A stretch of DNA of 64,000 bases, taken from NCBI GenBank assembly GCA_963730315.1, contig CAVSRD010000012.1, positions 248,001 through 312,000 on the forward strand. The letters are read 5' to 3'. The notes under the pieces are model-generated. The model ran no database searches. It was not told the DNA's origin and saw only the letters and a program-made list of their open reading frames with translations. Positions 17,576 through 25,013 of the stretch are shown here, one piece after another (the stretch's first letter is position 1; each line of letters opens with the position of its first letter). The position numbers and the translations under genes are program-made. The DNA comes from VRUE01 sp963730315 (GTDB lineage Bacteria; Actinomycetota; Thermoleophilia; Solirubrobacterales; 70-9).

Positions 17576-17959
17576 ATGCGCCAGGTGCCAGACGACTCTG
17601 GACAGTCCACGATCCGCCTCCTGGCCCTCGAGCATCTCGATGCCTCGCAGGTTGCCGTCGTGGAGAAGACACCGCACGGAGCCCTGGCGGTTGGCATCAG
17701 CGCGGGCAAGCCATTCGCCGTCTCCAACCGCTGTCGGCATCTCTTCGCCTCGCTAGGCAGCGGTCGTGTGACTTCAGAGGGATGCCTGGAATGCCCACGG
17801 CACGCAGCCCTCTATGACGTCGACACAGGCGAGATGGTGCGGGGTCCCCAGGGTGCGTTCAAGCCTCTGGCCGGTGCCGTCAAGGCGACGACCGGTGCCC
17901 GATCCCTGAAGACATTCCCGGTCGAAGTACGCGACGGCGCAATCTGGCTGGTTGACTGA
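17576..17959 (+). CDS. Rieske-type [2Fe-2S] ferredoxin-like protein
   Basis: 127 residues, one Rieske domain. Cluster ligands are C53-x-H55 (NRCRHLFASL) and C73-x2-H76 (LECPRHAALYD), the standard CxH...CxxH pair. GEMVRGPQ..FKPLAGAVKA follows, and the protein ends in VRDGAIWLVD, the typical last strand of small Rieske ferredoxins that feed electrons to oxygenases or act alone. No oxygenase partner is adjacent. The ATG at 17576 is used; no strong ribosome site. Cytosolic by sequence. Confidence 0.85.
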   Translation: MRQVPDDSGQSTIRLLALEHLDASQVAVVEKTPHGALAVGISAGKPFAVSNRCRHLFASLGSGRVTSEGCLECPRHAALYDVDTGEMVRGPQGAFKPLAGAVKATTGARSLKTFPVEVRDGAIWLVD

Positions 17960-18014
17960 GCAACCGCGCTCGCCTGCCGGATCCCGGCGTCTGCACAAAC
18001 CGATCCCGACTTTG

Positions 18015-18470
18015 TCAATCGGTCGCGCGGCGGATGAACGATCGGATGATCAGCCACGCGAGCGCCGCAGTGATCTCGACGAGGGCAATGAGCACCGCGG
18101 TGACGGGGATGACAACGAGAGAGAAGATGAAGCCGATCTGGCGGGGTGGGACAACCGTTCCGAGCAGCAGGCCCACGAATCCTGCGAGCAAACCGGCGAT
18201 GAGAACGACGCAGATCGGCAACGGCCAGCTCGAGATGGTCACCGATACCGGCTCAGCAGGGATCAGGTAGAGCAGGGGGAACACGACGATCGCTGCGAGC
18301 ACCGACCGGAACGTGCTAAAGACGACCTTCTCGAAAGCAACGAGTCCGATCGGCCGGGGGGGCCATCAGGCGATCCTCGATCTCGCGCGTACCCCCGAGC
18401 TCTGTGGCTAGGGGCAGCGCTACCGCGGCAATTCCCTGGAAGAAGACTGCGACCCCAGTGCCCGAAACTC
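18015..18470 (-). pseudogene. ABC-2 type permease remnant
   Basis: Fragment of a drug/polysaccharide-type ABC-2 membrane subunit: VFFQGIAAVALPLATELGGT, then EIEDRLMAP, then in the next frame PIGLVAFEKVVFSTFRSVLA and the helices after it, to RQIGFIFSLVVIPVT. The frames break at a run of seven C at about 18356-18362. Both ends are missing; after VVIPVT the sequence leaves the family and ends in a different hydrophobic helix and RRATD stop. The downstream 95-codon frame alone might give a small membrane protein, but it is best read as decay. Confidence 0.7.
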
Positions 18471-18675
18471 AGCCGAGCGGTTCCAGATGGCCTCCGGCAG
18501 GCGGGAGATCGACGGCTCAGCCGAACTCGATTACCACCCTAACTACCTCCAGTCTGGACGCCTCGGGGCCAGCGATTTGGATGACCGACCGAAGGCAGCT
18601 GTCGCAATTAGTCCCGGAGCGCTCGTTGATATGCCAGGACTTTTCAGTGTGCCCGACAGGAACCGAACCCGATCC

Positions 18676-18990
18676 TCACCGGTCGTGCAGCCGCCCGATC
18701 GTGCTGTCGAGGGTTCTGACCAGCTTCCTGGTCGCACCGGTAGTGGCGCTGTGCAGAGATTCTGCTTGGTGGCTGACTACCTGCGGCTGGAGCCCGGTGA
18801 GACGGGCCTCGAGGAGGCAACGCTTGTCATCGACCCCGTGCTTGGCGCCGTTCACGTCGCTCAGGTGGACCTCCACCCGGGTGACCCGCTCGCCGAATCG
18901 CGCCAGCCCACGTTCCACGACTTCCTCGGTTTCGCGGGAGAGCTCCTCGTGACCTTCGACCGTGTTGTCCGTGTTGATCTGGATCTTCAT
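18676..18990 (-). CDS. HPF/RaiA-family ribosome-associated protein
   Basis: 104 residues, short-form hibernation factor family (sigma-54 modulation protein/S30AE). MKIQINTDNTVEGHEEL, VERGLARFGERVTRVEVHLS, KRCLLEARLTGLQPQVVSHQ and the last helix match the beta-alpha-beta-beta-beta-alpha fold; there is no C-terminal dimerisation domain. Family members bind the 30S decoding region and keep ribosomes idle or protected under stress. It starts 35 nt after the stop of the eRF1-like gene on the same strand, so the two are very likely one operon. Confidence 0.85.
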   Translation of the reverse strand: MKIQINTDNTVEGHEELSRETEEVVERGLARFGERVTRVEVHLSDVNGAKHGVDDKRCLLEARLTGLQPQVVSHQAESLHSATTGATRKLVRTLDSTIGRLHDR

Positions 18991-19025
18991 ATCGGAGCCG
19001 CGCGGTTCGCTGACGTGTTCCAGGC

Positions 19026-20174
19026 TCAGTAGCGGTAGATCGCCGCTACTCCCGTCGACGTGGGCATTCTCTCGGCCGGTACGACGACGACTTGGCCACC
19101 CCCCCTCAAAACGATCTCGCCCAGATCGTCGAGCATGTCATCGACGCCGACCTTAGAAAGCTCGTCGGGCTCGACGGTACCACTCGCAGCGTCGATCCGG
19201 CCGGGAAGCTGGCGGTCGGCCTCGATCAGCAACGTCGCGACCTTCCCGACCACGGCCGCCTCGGCGACCCGAGCAAGACTCTCCCCGCCAAGGCCGTTGG
19301 CCGTCGCGGTCCCGAACTGCTCGATCAGCGCGGCCAGTCGGTCCAGATACTGGGGCTCGACGGCCTCCCAAGCTCGCTCACGGAGCGCGTCGATATCCAG
19401 GGCGTCAGGATCGACCTCCAGCCCCCGATCCAAGAGAAATGGGTTGCGGCTGACCCGGCGAAAGCGCGCCTGATGCTCGGGGAGCGCCGCCAACAGCAGG
19501 GGGAGTCCCGTCGGCCGCGAGTGGTGCTTCAACACGGCACGGTCGACGGCGCGGAAGAAGCGCTCCGCGTCGATGTCCACCTCGTCCTTCCTCCCACCGT
19601 GGCCGTGGTGCATCGCCGTCCCTCCGGCGCCCGTCCCGTACGACGCGACGGTCTGATGTGGCTCGCTCACCTCATCGCCCAGCGCCGCGGTCATCGTGCG
19701 CGGGACACCGGTGGCCAGATCGACCTCGGCGAGAGCATCGCGGTTGCCCTCGAAGAGCTTGATCTTCTGCAGATCCAGACCCAGGACCTGGTACCGATCG
19801 GCCGACTGCACGATGCGCATCAACGGCTTGGTGTGGAAGCTGTCGGCCACGTTCGCCAACTCCTCTACCGGCCGCTCCAGTCTGTAGACGCGGAAGAAAC
19901 CCGGCGCCCCAAGCACGGCGAGCCCCTCGTGAGTCGTGCTCCAGAAGTCGTGATCGTCGGCCAAGGCCCAGAAGGGCTTCAGGAGTCCCCGCACATCCTT
20001 GGCCGAATAGCTCTCCTGCAGCGAGGTTTCCATCGTCCTGACGAGATTGCGAAACCGGATCGGGTCCTGCAGGTTCTTCGGAGGACGCCGAGATGTCGGC
20101 TGATACAGCGAGAGACAGGGCACCCCCCGCGGGCTCAGGAGCTCGTCTGCATAATCAGCCGCGATTGAGTCCAT
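19026..20174 (-). CDS. Bacterial eRF1-like (baeRF family) protein
   Basis: 382 residues. The opening MDSIAADYADELLSPRGVPC and CLSLYQPTSRRPPKNLQDP is the hallmark of the family-3 type bacterial archaeo-eukaryotic release-factor-like proteins. A peptidyl-transferase-type middle region precedes a C-terminal L7Ae-like region ending GGGQVVVVPAERMPTSTGVA. A His/Gly-rich insert (TAMHHGHGGRKDEVDIDAER) lies near residue 185, about where release factors carry the GGQ loop; no GGQ is seen. Inferred role is on the ribosome (rescue, hydrolysis or hibernation), consistent with its HPF partner downstream. Biochemistry of the family is largely unknown. Confidence 0.75.
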   Translation of the reverse strand: MDSIAADYADELLSPRGVPCLSLYQPTSRRPPKNLQDPIRFRNLVRTMETSLQESYSAKDVRGLLKPFWALADDHDFWSTTHEGLAVLGAPGFFRVYRLERPVEELANVADSFHTKPLMRIVQSADRYQVLGLDLQKIKLFEGNRDALAEVDLATGVPRTMTAALGDEVSEPHQTVASYGTGAGGTAMHHGHGGRKDEVDIDAERFFRAVDRAVLKHHSRPTGLPLLLAALPEHQARFRRVSRNPFLLDRGLEVDPDALDIDALRERAWEAVEPQYLDRLAALIEQFGTATANGLGGESLARVAEAAVVGKVATLLIEADRQLPGRIDAASGTVEPDELSKVGVDDMLDDLGEIVLRGGGQVVVVPAERMPTSTGVAAIYRY

Positions 20175-20321
20175 CGCCTCTGAGACTCTACGCTTCGGAG
20201 GAACGGTCGCGGGCAGGGAGCAAAGCCGCAGTCCAGGTTGACCTGGCAGCCCCCCTGTGTCGCCTCGGAATGATTGCCGAATGACGGATGCCAGCGCTCC
20301 TTAACGATGGCTCAAAGCGCA

Positions 20322-20347
20322 AAGAACCCGCATCTCCAGGGGTTCTT
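20322..20347. terminator. Hairpin next to the tRNA-Met fragment
   Basis: AAGAACCC and GGGTTCTT, 10-nt loop, followed on the minus strand by gcgctttgagcc. It lies just 3' of the tRNA-Met fragment and was probably its original terminator, moved together with it. Confidence 0.6.
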
Positions 20348-20352
20348 CCTAA

Positions 20353-20393
20353 TAGCGGGGCGGGATTCGAACCCGCGAACTTCGGGTTATGAG
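20353..20393 (-). repeat. 3' fragment of an initiator-type tRNA-Met(CAT), putative att remnant
   Basis: Reverse complement reads CTCATAACCCGAAG, TTCGCGGGTTCGAATCCCGC, CCCGCTA: anticodon loop (CAT), variable loop, T arm and 3' acceptor strand of an initiator-like tRNA-Met. The 5' half is absent; sequence diverges right after the anticodon. One C seems lost from the acceptor. With the hairpin beside it, this looks like the boundary of another integrative element that targeted a different tRNA. No intact partner is in the window. Confidence 0.7.
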
Positions 20394-20625
20394 TTGATGA
20401 GTTGCGCCCCCATGCGTGCCCAGCCCGCGACGGCTCCGACGGAGGAGGCGGAGGCGATCGGAATCCAGGAGCGCCATCGGTGATGGCGCTCGCCGTGGGT
20501 CGGATCCCCTGCGACGCTCGGGGCAGGTGTCCACGGATACTCCAGCGCGAGGCGCGGATTCCTCTCGCCTCTACCGCCATCGACCTATCGTGGCAGGGCG
20601 ACGCGGACAACCGAGGCGTTGCCCG

Positions 20626-21873
20626 TCATGCGTGCGCCTCGCGGACGAACAGGGCCCGCGCCACGGCGACGATCACAGCGCAGACGCCGATCAATGCCAG
20701 GGCCGGGCGATCGGAGCGAGCGAGGTAATAGAGCAGTCCGCCGGCGGCCGCGAAGCAGGCGGCTCCGCCGAGGTAGGCAAGACGCCGATCCCAGCCGGCG
20801 GTGGCGGTGTGGCTGGCGTGCATCACGTTGATCAGACCGAAGACGAGCAGGAAGGTGAGCGAGCCGAAAGAGACGATCTCGGTGATCCCCGGCAGCAGCG
20901 AGAACGCCGCTCCGAGCAGTGCCAGCCAGGCCACCGCGCCCACCGGGAGCCCACCCCGTTCGCGGGCAAGGCGAGCCGGAAGCTCGCTGGCCACGCTGAC
21001 GTCGCGGGCGAGGCGGGCGGTCGAGAACAGCGTCGCGTTGATCGCCGAGCTGGTCGAGAAGACCGCGCCCAGAGTCGCCGCCCAGAGCCCGAAGGTGCCG
21101 AGGGCCTTTTCGCCGACCACGGCGAAGGCGACCTCCTTCTGGCCGACGATCGTCTGGTCGGAGAGCAGCATCTGGGAGGCGATGGTCACGGCGACGTAGA
21201 CGAGGACGACCACGGCAACCGAGAGGTAGAGAGCGCGGGGCACGGTGCGCCGCGGCTCGGAGATGTCGTCATAGTCGTAAGGCACCAGCTCGAAGCCCTC
21301 GTAGGCGACGAAGATCACTGCCGCGCCGAGGAACACACCGAGCAGGCCCTCGTTGTCGATCGGGGCGAGGCGGCCCTGAGAGAACATGCCGATTCCGATC
21401 GCCGCTATGCCCGCCAGCACGGCGAGCTTGATGAAGACGATCACGTCCTCGGTCAGCCCCGAGGTGGTCACTCCGCGCAGGTTGATCGCGGCGAAGATCG
21501 CCATGATGCCGACCCCGCTCAACCGCGCAACGAGGACCGAGGCGCCCAGGACGTTGGCCAGGTAGTGGCCGAAGGTGAAGGTGTAGACCGCCAGTGCGAA
21601 GACGTAGCCGACGATCAGAAGCCAGGCGACCCAGGCGGCCGCGCGGCTGTGGCCCTCCTCGCGCAAGTAGGTGAAGGGGCCGCCGGCGCGGCCGGCGTGC
21701 AGCGCAAGGCGGGCGTAGGCGTGGGCGGTGAGGCCGGCGATGGCGCCGCCGAGGAGGAAGGCGGCGAAGGCCAGGTGCCCGGCGAGGTCGATGGTGACGC
21801 CGAGGACGCTGAAGATGCCGCCGCCGATCATCCCTCCGATCGCCATCGCGCTCGCCTCGCGCAGGCCCAGCAA
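20626..21873 (-). CDS. APC-family amino acid permease
   Basis: About 415 residues with roughly 11-12 membrane helices. Family marks are IGGMIGGGIFSVLG at helix 1, FTYLREEGHSRAAAWVAWLL, an unwound helix-6 type segment VIFVAYEGFELVPYDYDDI, PRRTVPRAL, and STSSAINATLFSTARL. Transports amino acids or polyamines with protons or cations across the inner membrane; specificity unknown. The TTG at 21873 (LLGLREASAMAIGG) gives a normal-length N-terminus. The frame is open up to an ATG at 22074, but that extension is Ser/Arg-rich and unlike the family. Confidence 0.85.
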   Translation of the reverse strand: MLGLREASAMAIGGMIGGGIFSVLGVTIDLAGHLAFAAFLLGGAIAGLTAHAYARLALHAGRAGGPFTYLREEGHSRAAAWVAWLLIVGYVFALAVYTFTFGHYLANVLGASVLVARLSGVGIMAIFAAINLRGVTTSGLTEDVIVFIKLAVLAGIAAIGIGMFSQGRLAPIDNEGLLGVFLGAAVIFVAYEGFELVPYDYDDISEPRRTVPRALYLSVAVVVLVYVAVTIASQMLLSDQTIVGQKEVAFAVVGEKALGTFGLWAATLGAVFSTSSAINATLFSTARLARDVSVASELPARLARERGGLPVGAVAWLALLGAAFSLLPGITEIVSFGSLTFLLVFGLINVMHASHTATAGWDRRLAYLGGAACFAAAGGLLYYLARSDRPALALIGVCAVIVAVARALFVREAHA

Positions 21874-22091
21874 CCCCTCCCCGCGCTGGCGGCGGACATG
21901 GGTGCGCGGGTGGTAGGGCGATTTTAGTGCGGCAACCGCGGACCCCTGTGGTCGTGAACTCGCGTTGTCCTTGGCCGCTGGCAAGGCGCTCGCATTATGG
22001 CTTTGTCCAGTCGAGGCCGACCATGCGGGGCGATCATCGTCTCGGCTGGGATCGGAGTGGTCCTCTCTCCGCAATCCCAGTCCCAGCGTGG

Positions 22092-22335
22092 ATGAATCGG
22101 CTTTGGGGCCTGACTGAGTCGAAGCGGGTCACGAAGCGTCGCTCCGAGGTGCCGCTCGAGGAGGGGTACCGCGCCGAGGTCGACGTGTACCGCGGCGATC
22201 TGACCGGCCTCATCGTGACGGAGGTGGAGTTCCCCTCCGAGGACGAGAGCCACCGCTTCGGGCCGCCCGCGTGCTTCGAACGGGAGGTCACGGGCGACAG
22301 CCGCTACGCCAACCGAGAGCTGGCGATACGCGGGC
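22092..22335 (+). pseudogene. C-terminal half of a CYTH-domain protein
   Basis: Reads WGLTESKRVTKRRSEVPLEE, then GYRAEVDVYRGDLTGLIVTE, VEFPSEDESHRFGPP and FEREVTGDSRYANRELA. These are the second half of CYTH (triphosphate tunnel metalloenzyme) domains: the E-V-D-V, EVEF and EVTGD-RY-N motifs. The N-terminal half with EIERKFL is gone, and the frame runs straight into the GGDEF fragment. The live family hydrolyses inorganic triphosphate or cyclises nucleotides. Confidence 0.8.
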
Positions 22336-22341
22336 GACCGG

Positions 22342-22609
22342 GTGCTCCGAGAAGTCGCCGCCTGTATCACAGAAGGCCTGCGCTCCTATGACCTCGTAGC
22401 CCGTGTCGGCGACGATGAGTTCGTCTGCACCCTGGCAGGGCAAAGCGTCGCCCAGGCCCGTGAGCGCTACAAGACGATCTCGCTGCGCCTCGCCGAAACG
22501 CTCGAACGGGGGGCTGATGACGGTCGGACTCGCTGCGTATGAGCCAGGGGACTCGCTCGAGGATCTGGTCGATCGAGCCGACCAGGCGATGATCGGTGCC
22601 CGCCGCTAG
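22342..22609 (+). pseudogene. C-terminal GGDEF (diguanylate cyclase) fragment with frameshift
   Basis: VLREVAACITEGLRSYDLVA followed by RVGDDEFVCTLAG is a GGDEF active-site region whose signature has drifted to GDDEF. After a run of six G near 22510 the frame changes to MTVGLAAYEPGDSLEDLVDR and ADQAMIGARR, the usual end of the domain. The N-terminal part and any sensor are missing. It joins the CYTH remnant without a gap, so the two were fused by deletion. Confidence 0.8.
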
Positions 22610-22908
22610 CCGCAGGCGCTACGGGGGCTGTGAAAGCGAACCGGTCAACGCCTAGCGGGTCGTTCCGCGCCCGCGCCCCACCCTGGACGTCCGGCCCCGG
22701 CGGACACATATCTCCGAGGCTGCGGAACGGCTTTCCGTGAATTCCCCGGGGTTTCCGAATATCTGGGTAGCTGCGCGGAGGTTGAGGGCCTCGGAAAGGC
22801 TTCCGTCTCGACGGTGGTGTGCGGATGTGCATGCACAGCCGCACAGTATGGCCGCCAGTAAGGGGCCTATTTGCAGGCATCTTTAGGGTAGTCGCGACGA
22901 CCGATACC

Positions 22909-22949
22909 GGGCCCGATTCGTCTCTCGCGACCACCCGCGGATCGTGGAG
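22909..22949 (+). repeat. Island dispersed repeat, copy 6
   Basis: 41-bp unit, one change (gtggag for gtcgag), followed by cga gtg act gca tag, so the ARFVSRDHPRIVER frame again stops at the same distance as in copies 2 and 5. Confidence 0.8.
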
Positions 22950-23005
22950 CGAGTGACTGCATAGGAACCTAGTTCGTTAGGGCTCGGACCCTGGCCCAAA
23001 TGCCA

Positions 23006-23031
23006 CAACGGGCTGTTCAGCGTGCCCGTTG
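23006..23031. terminator. Hairpin terminator
   Basis: CAACGGGC and GCCCGTTG, 10-nt loop, about 100 nt past the HdeD-fragment stop on the minus strand. Confidence 0.5.
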
Positions 23032-23131
23032 CGCAGGCGCACGGCCATGCGCCCCCTCTTCGATGAGTCAGCGCGCCTCTCGCCACATCGACCAAGACGG
23101 CCCGCCCGGGGTGCCCTCTCGAAGAGTCGCC

Positions 23132-23334
23132 TCAGGCCGGGCTCGAGGCTTCGCGCCTGACCTCGTGCATCCCCCAGCCGAGGGCGGTCATCCCGATCCC
23201 GTTGGCGATGAAGCCGATTCCGACCAGGATCGCCAGGGTCGCAAAGCCGATGTCGGGGTTGGCGACGATCACGATGCCGGCGATCAGCTCCAAGATCCCC
23301 GCGAAGGCGTGCCAGGCGAAGATCTCCCCTGGGC
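23132..23334 (-). pseudogene. C-terminal fragment of an HdeD-like membrane protein
   Basis: GEIFAWHAFAGILELIAGIV, IVANPDIGFATLAIL, VGIGFIANGIGMTALG: the last two or three helices of HdeD/DUF308 small membrane proteins (normally about 190 residues, six helices). The upstream frame stays open but is unrelated (Arg/Pro-rich), so the N-terminal four helices were lost. The family is linked to acid or general stress. Confidence 0.7.
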
Positions 23335-23431
23335 CGGGATGACGGGACCGCCTACTCACGGCGGGGCTGCCGCATCGCTGGGCGGCACCTACTTGCAGGA
23401 CAATGAGGCACCAACCCCAAGGAGGTTCCGG

Positions 23432-23833
23432 ATGGCCGAGTTCCCCGCACCCGACAAAGGGATCGCGCTGACCCACTTCATCGTTTCCGCCGACGTCGAG
23501 CGCTCACGCCGCTTCTATTCCGACGTGCTTGGCGGAGAGACCGTCCAGACCGGCGAGCCGTCGGTCGTGGCGCTCGCCAACAGTTGGATCATTATCAACG
23601 TCGGCGGTGGCCCCACCGACGACAAGCCGACCGTCACGCTCGAAACGCCGCCCGACCCCGATCGGGTCAGCAGCTTCCTGAACATCCGTGTCGCCGACAT
23701 CCAAGCCGTCTACGCGGAGTGGAGCGCACGCGGGGCCGAGTTCCTGACGCCCCCGGAAGAGCGTAAGACCGAGTTCCGCTGCTACATCCGGGATCCAGAC
23801 GGCCATCTGATCGAGGTCGGCCAGAAGATCTGA
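23432..23833 (+). CDS. VOC-family (glyoxalase/bleomycin-resistance fold) protein
   Basis: 133 residues; ATG at 23432 with AAGGAGG upstream. One glyoxalase_2-type domain: ALTHFIVSADVERSRRFYSD, VLGGETVQTGEP, then the second beta-alpha-beta-beta-beta unit VSSFLNIRVADIQAVYAEWS, EFLTPPEERKTEFRCYIRDP, DGHLIEVGQ. Putative metal ligands are His near residue 14 and the final Glu. Could be an isomerase, dioxygenase or antibiotic-binding protein. Intact and well expressed by its ribosome site, unlike many neighbours. Confidence 0.88.
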   Translation: MAEFPAPDKGIALTHFIVSADVERSRRFYSDVLGGETVQTGEPSVVALANSWIIINVGGGPTDDKPTVTLETPPDPDRVSSFLNIRVADIQAVYAEWSARGAEFLTPPEERKTEFRCYIRDPDGHLIEVGQKI

Positions 23834-23864
23834 GCTGGCTCGGGTCCCGGTCGGTGGGCGCGCT

Positions 23865-24623
23865 CTACCGAACCGCGGCCAGCGGGCGCAGCGGCTGCAG
23901 CCAGGCGGGCGGCAGTACCGGTGGTGCATCGCCGGGGTAGTCGGGGACCGCGCGCCGCGCCAGCTGTCCCGCGGGCCGGCTCTCGATCAGCGGCTGCAGG
24001 TCCTGGAGGGTCATCAGTAGGCGCAGGCTCGCCCCGATCTGAAAATCGGCGGCGTTCAGCTCCTCCCCATCGAGCACGCCGGCTTCGATCCAGTCATCGA
24101 CCCGCTGCAGCATGCTGCCGAGCCCGGCGAGGTTGGCCCGGACGGCCTCGTCGCTCGCCTCGTTGACCCGAACCCCGGCTGCGACCAGCGGAGGGGCGAG
24201 GCGGGCAGCGAGCCCGACTGGCATCCCGAGCCTCGAGCCCTCCATGTAGCTGCGGATCGAAGCACCGTCCGCTTGCGTTACCCAGAGCACGATCTGCCGG
24301 ACCGGGTGCTGGAGCTCCTTCTCGCCCCAGCGCTCGGCCTCCTCCACCGCGAGGCGCTTATCGGGGTCGCCGGGAAGCAGCGGCGGGTCGGGCCGCATCC
24401 GGTCGAGCTCGCGCGTGATCTCGCGCGACCCCTGGACCTTGCGGCCGTCGATCTTGATCGCCGGCACGGTGTTCCTCGGGAAGCCAAGCAGGCGACGCAG
24501 GATGACTTTCGCGAGGAAGGGAATCAGGTCGGCTCGCCTGTAGTCGATGCCCTTGTACCCGAGCATCGCCCGCACCGCCATCGTCGGGTGTGAGCCCGGA
24601 AGCGAATAGAGCCGGACCTTCAT
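23865..24623 (-). CDS. Glutathione S-transferase-like protein
   Basis: About 252 residues. Thioredoxin-like N-domain MKVRLYSLPGSHPTMAVRAM, with the cis-Pro segment RNTVPAIKIDGRKVQGSREI (VPAI and the S/R-E glutathione-contact pair), then an all-helical C-domain. The ATG at 24623 is preferred to a GTG two codons upstream. Actinobacteria usually use mycothiol rather than glutathione, so the thiol partner is uncertain. Role probably conjugation or disulfide handling. Convergent with the VOC gene, 31 nt between stops. Confidence 0.8.
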   Translation of the reverse strand: MKVRLYSLPGSHPTMAVRAMLGYKGIDYRRADLIPFLAKVILRRLLGFPRNTVPAIKIDGRKVQGSREITRELDRMRPDPPLLPGDPDKRLAVEEAERWGEKELQHPVRQIVLWVTQADGASIRSYMEGSRLGMPVGLAARLAPPLVAAGVRVNEASDEAVRANLAGLGSMLQRVDDWIEAGVLDGEELNAADFQIGASLRLLMTLQDLQPLIESRPAGQLARRAVPDYPGDAPPVLPPAWLQPLRPLAAVR

Positions 24624-24691
24624 CAGCACCCGATCCTACGCGTTTGCCGGAGCCTTCTCCTATAGCGGGGGTGCCCCCCGGCGGTGTGCCT

Positions 24692-24970
24692 TTACGCCCG
24701 ATCGACGAGGATCGCCTCGCGCGTCTCGCTCGCCTGGCGACGGCTCTGGTCCATCTGGAACAGCCGGTCCTGAGCGTGCAGGTACCCGACCATGAAGTAA
24801 GCGTCGTGCTCGCTACGTGCGTAGGCGTGGGGGACCCCTTGCCCGTCACGCACCACCTTGACCGGCTGCTTGAGGCCAGGGAGCCGATGCGCGCCCGGCG
24901 CGGCCACTGCGACGCTGGGAAGGGCGAGCATCACGGCAATCGCGACTGCGACTGATACACGGCGCTTCAT
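24692..24970 (-). pseudogene. N-terminal stub of a penicillin-acylase-family (S45) hydrolase
   Basis: Starts MKRRVSVAVAIAVMLALPSV with AVAAPG, a normal signal peptide, then VKVVRDGQGVPHAYARSEHD and AYFMVGYLHAQDRLFQMDQS, the conserved opening of Ntn-type penicillin amidases. After about 92 codons the frame stops (ILVDRA). The family is about 700-800 residues with the catalytic Ser near residue 250, so nothing catalytic remains. Confidence 0.8.
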
Positions 24971-25013
24971 TGCGGCACTGCTTGCTTGTCTTGGAGGACT
25001 TCGTCCAGGTCGC

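Larger units (their letters stand above)
22610..23131. other. 522-bp gap with repeats and a hairpin
   Basis: 22785-22949 repeats 17222-17372. 22707-22778 (ggctgcggaacggctttccg, tgaatt, ccgaatatct) resembles 9375-9450. No gene is supported. The hairpin at 23006 is listed separately. Confidence 0.5.

Noticed and set aside
5247..22949. Transposon terminal repeats for the 41-bp unit
   Set aside because: All copies face the same way, no transposase is found, and no target-site duplications are visible.
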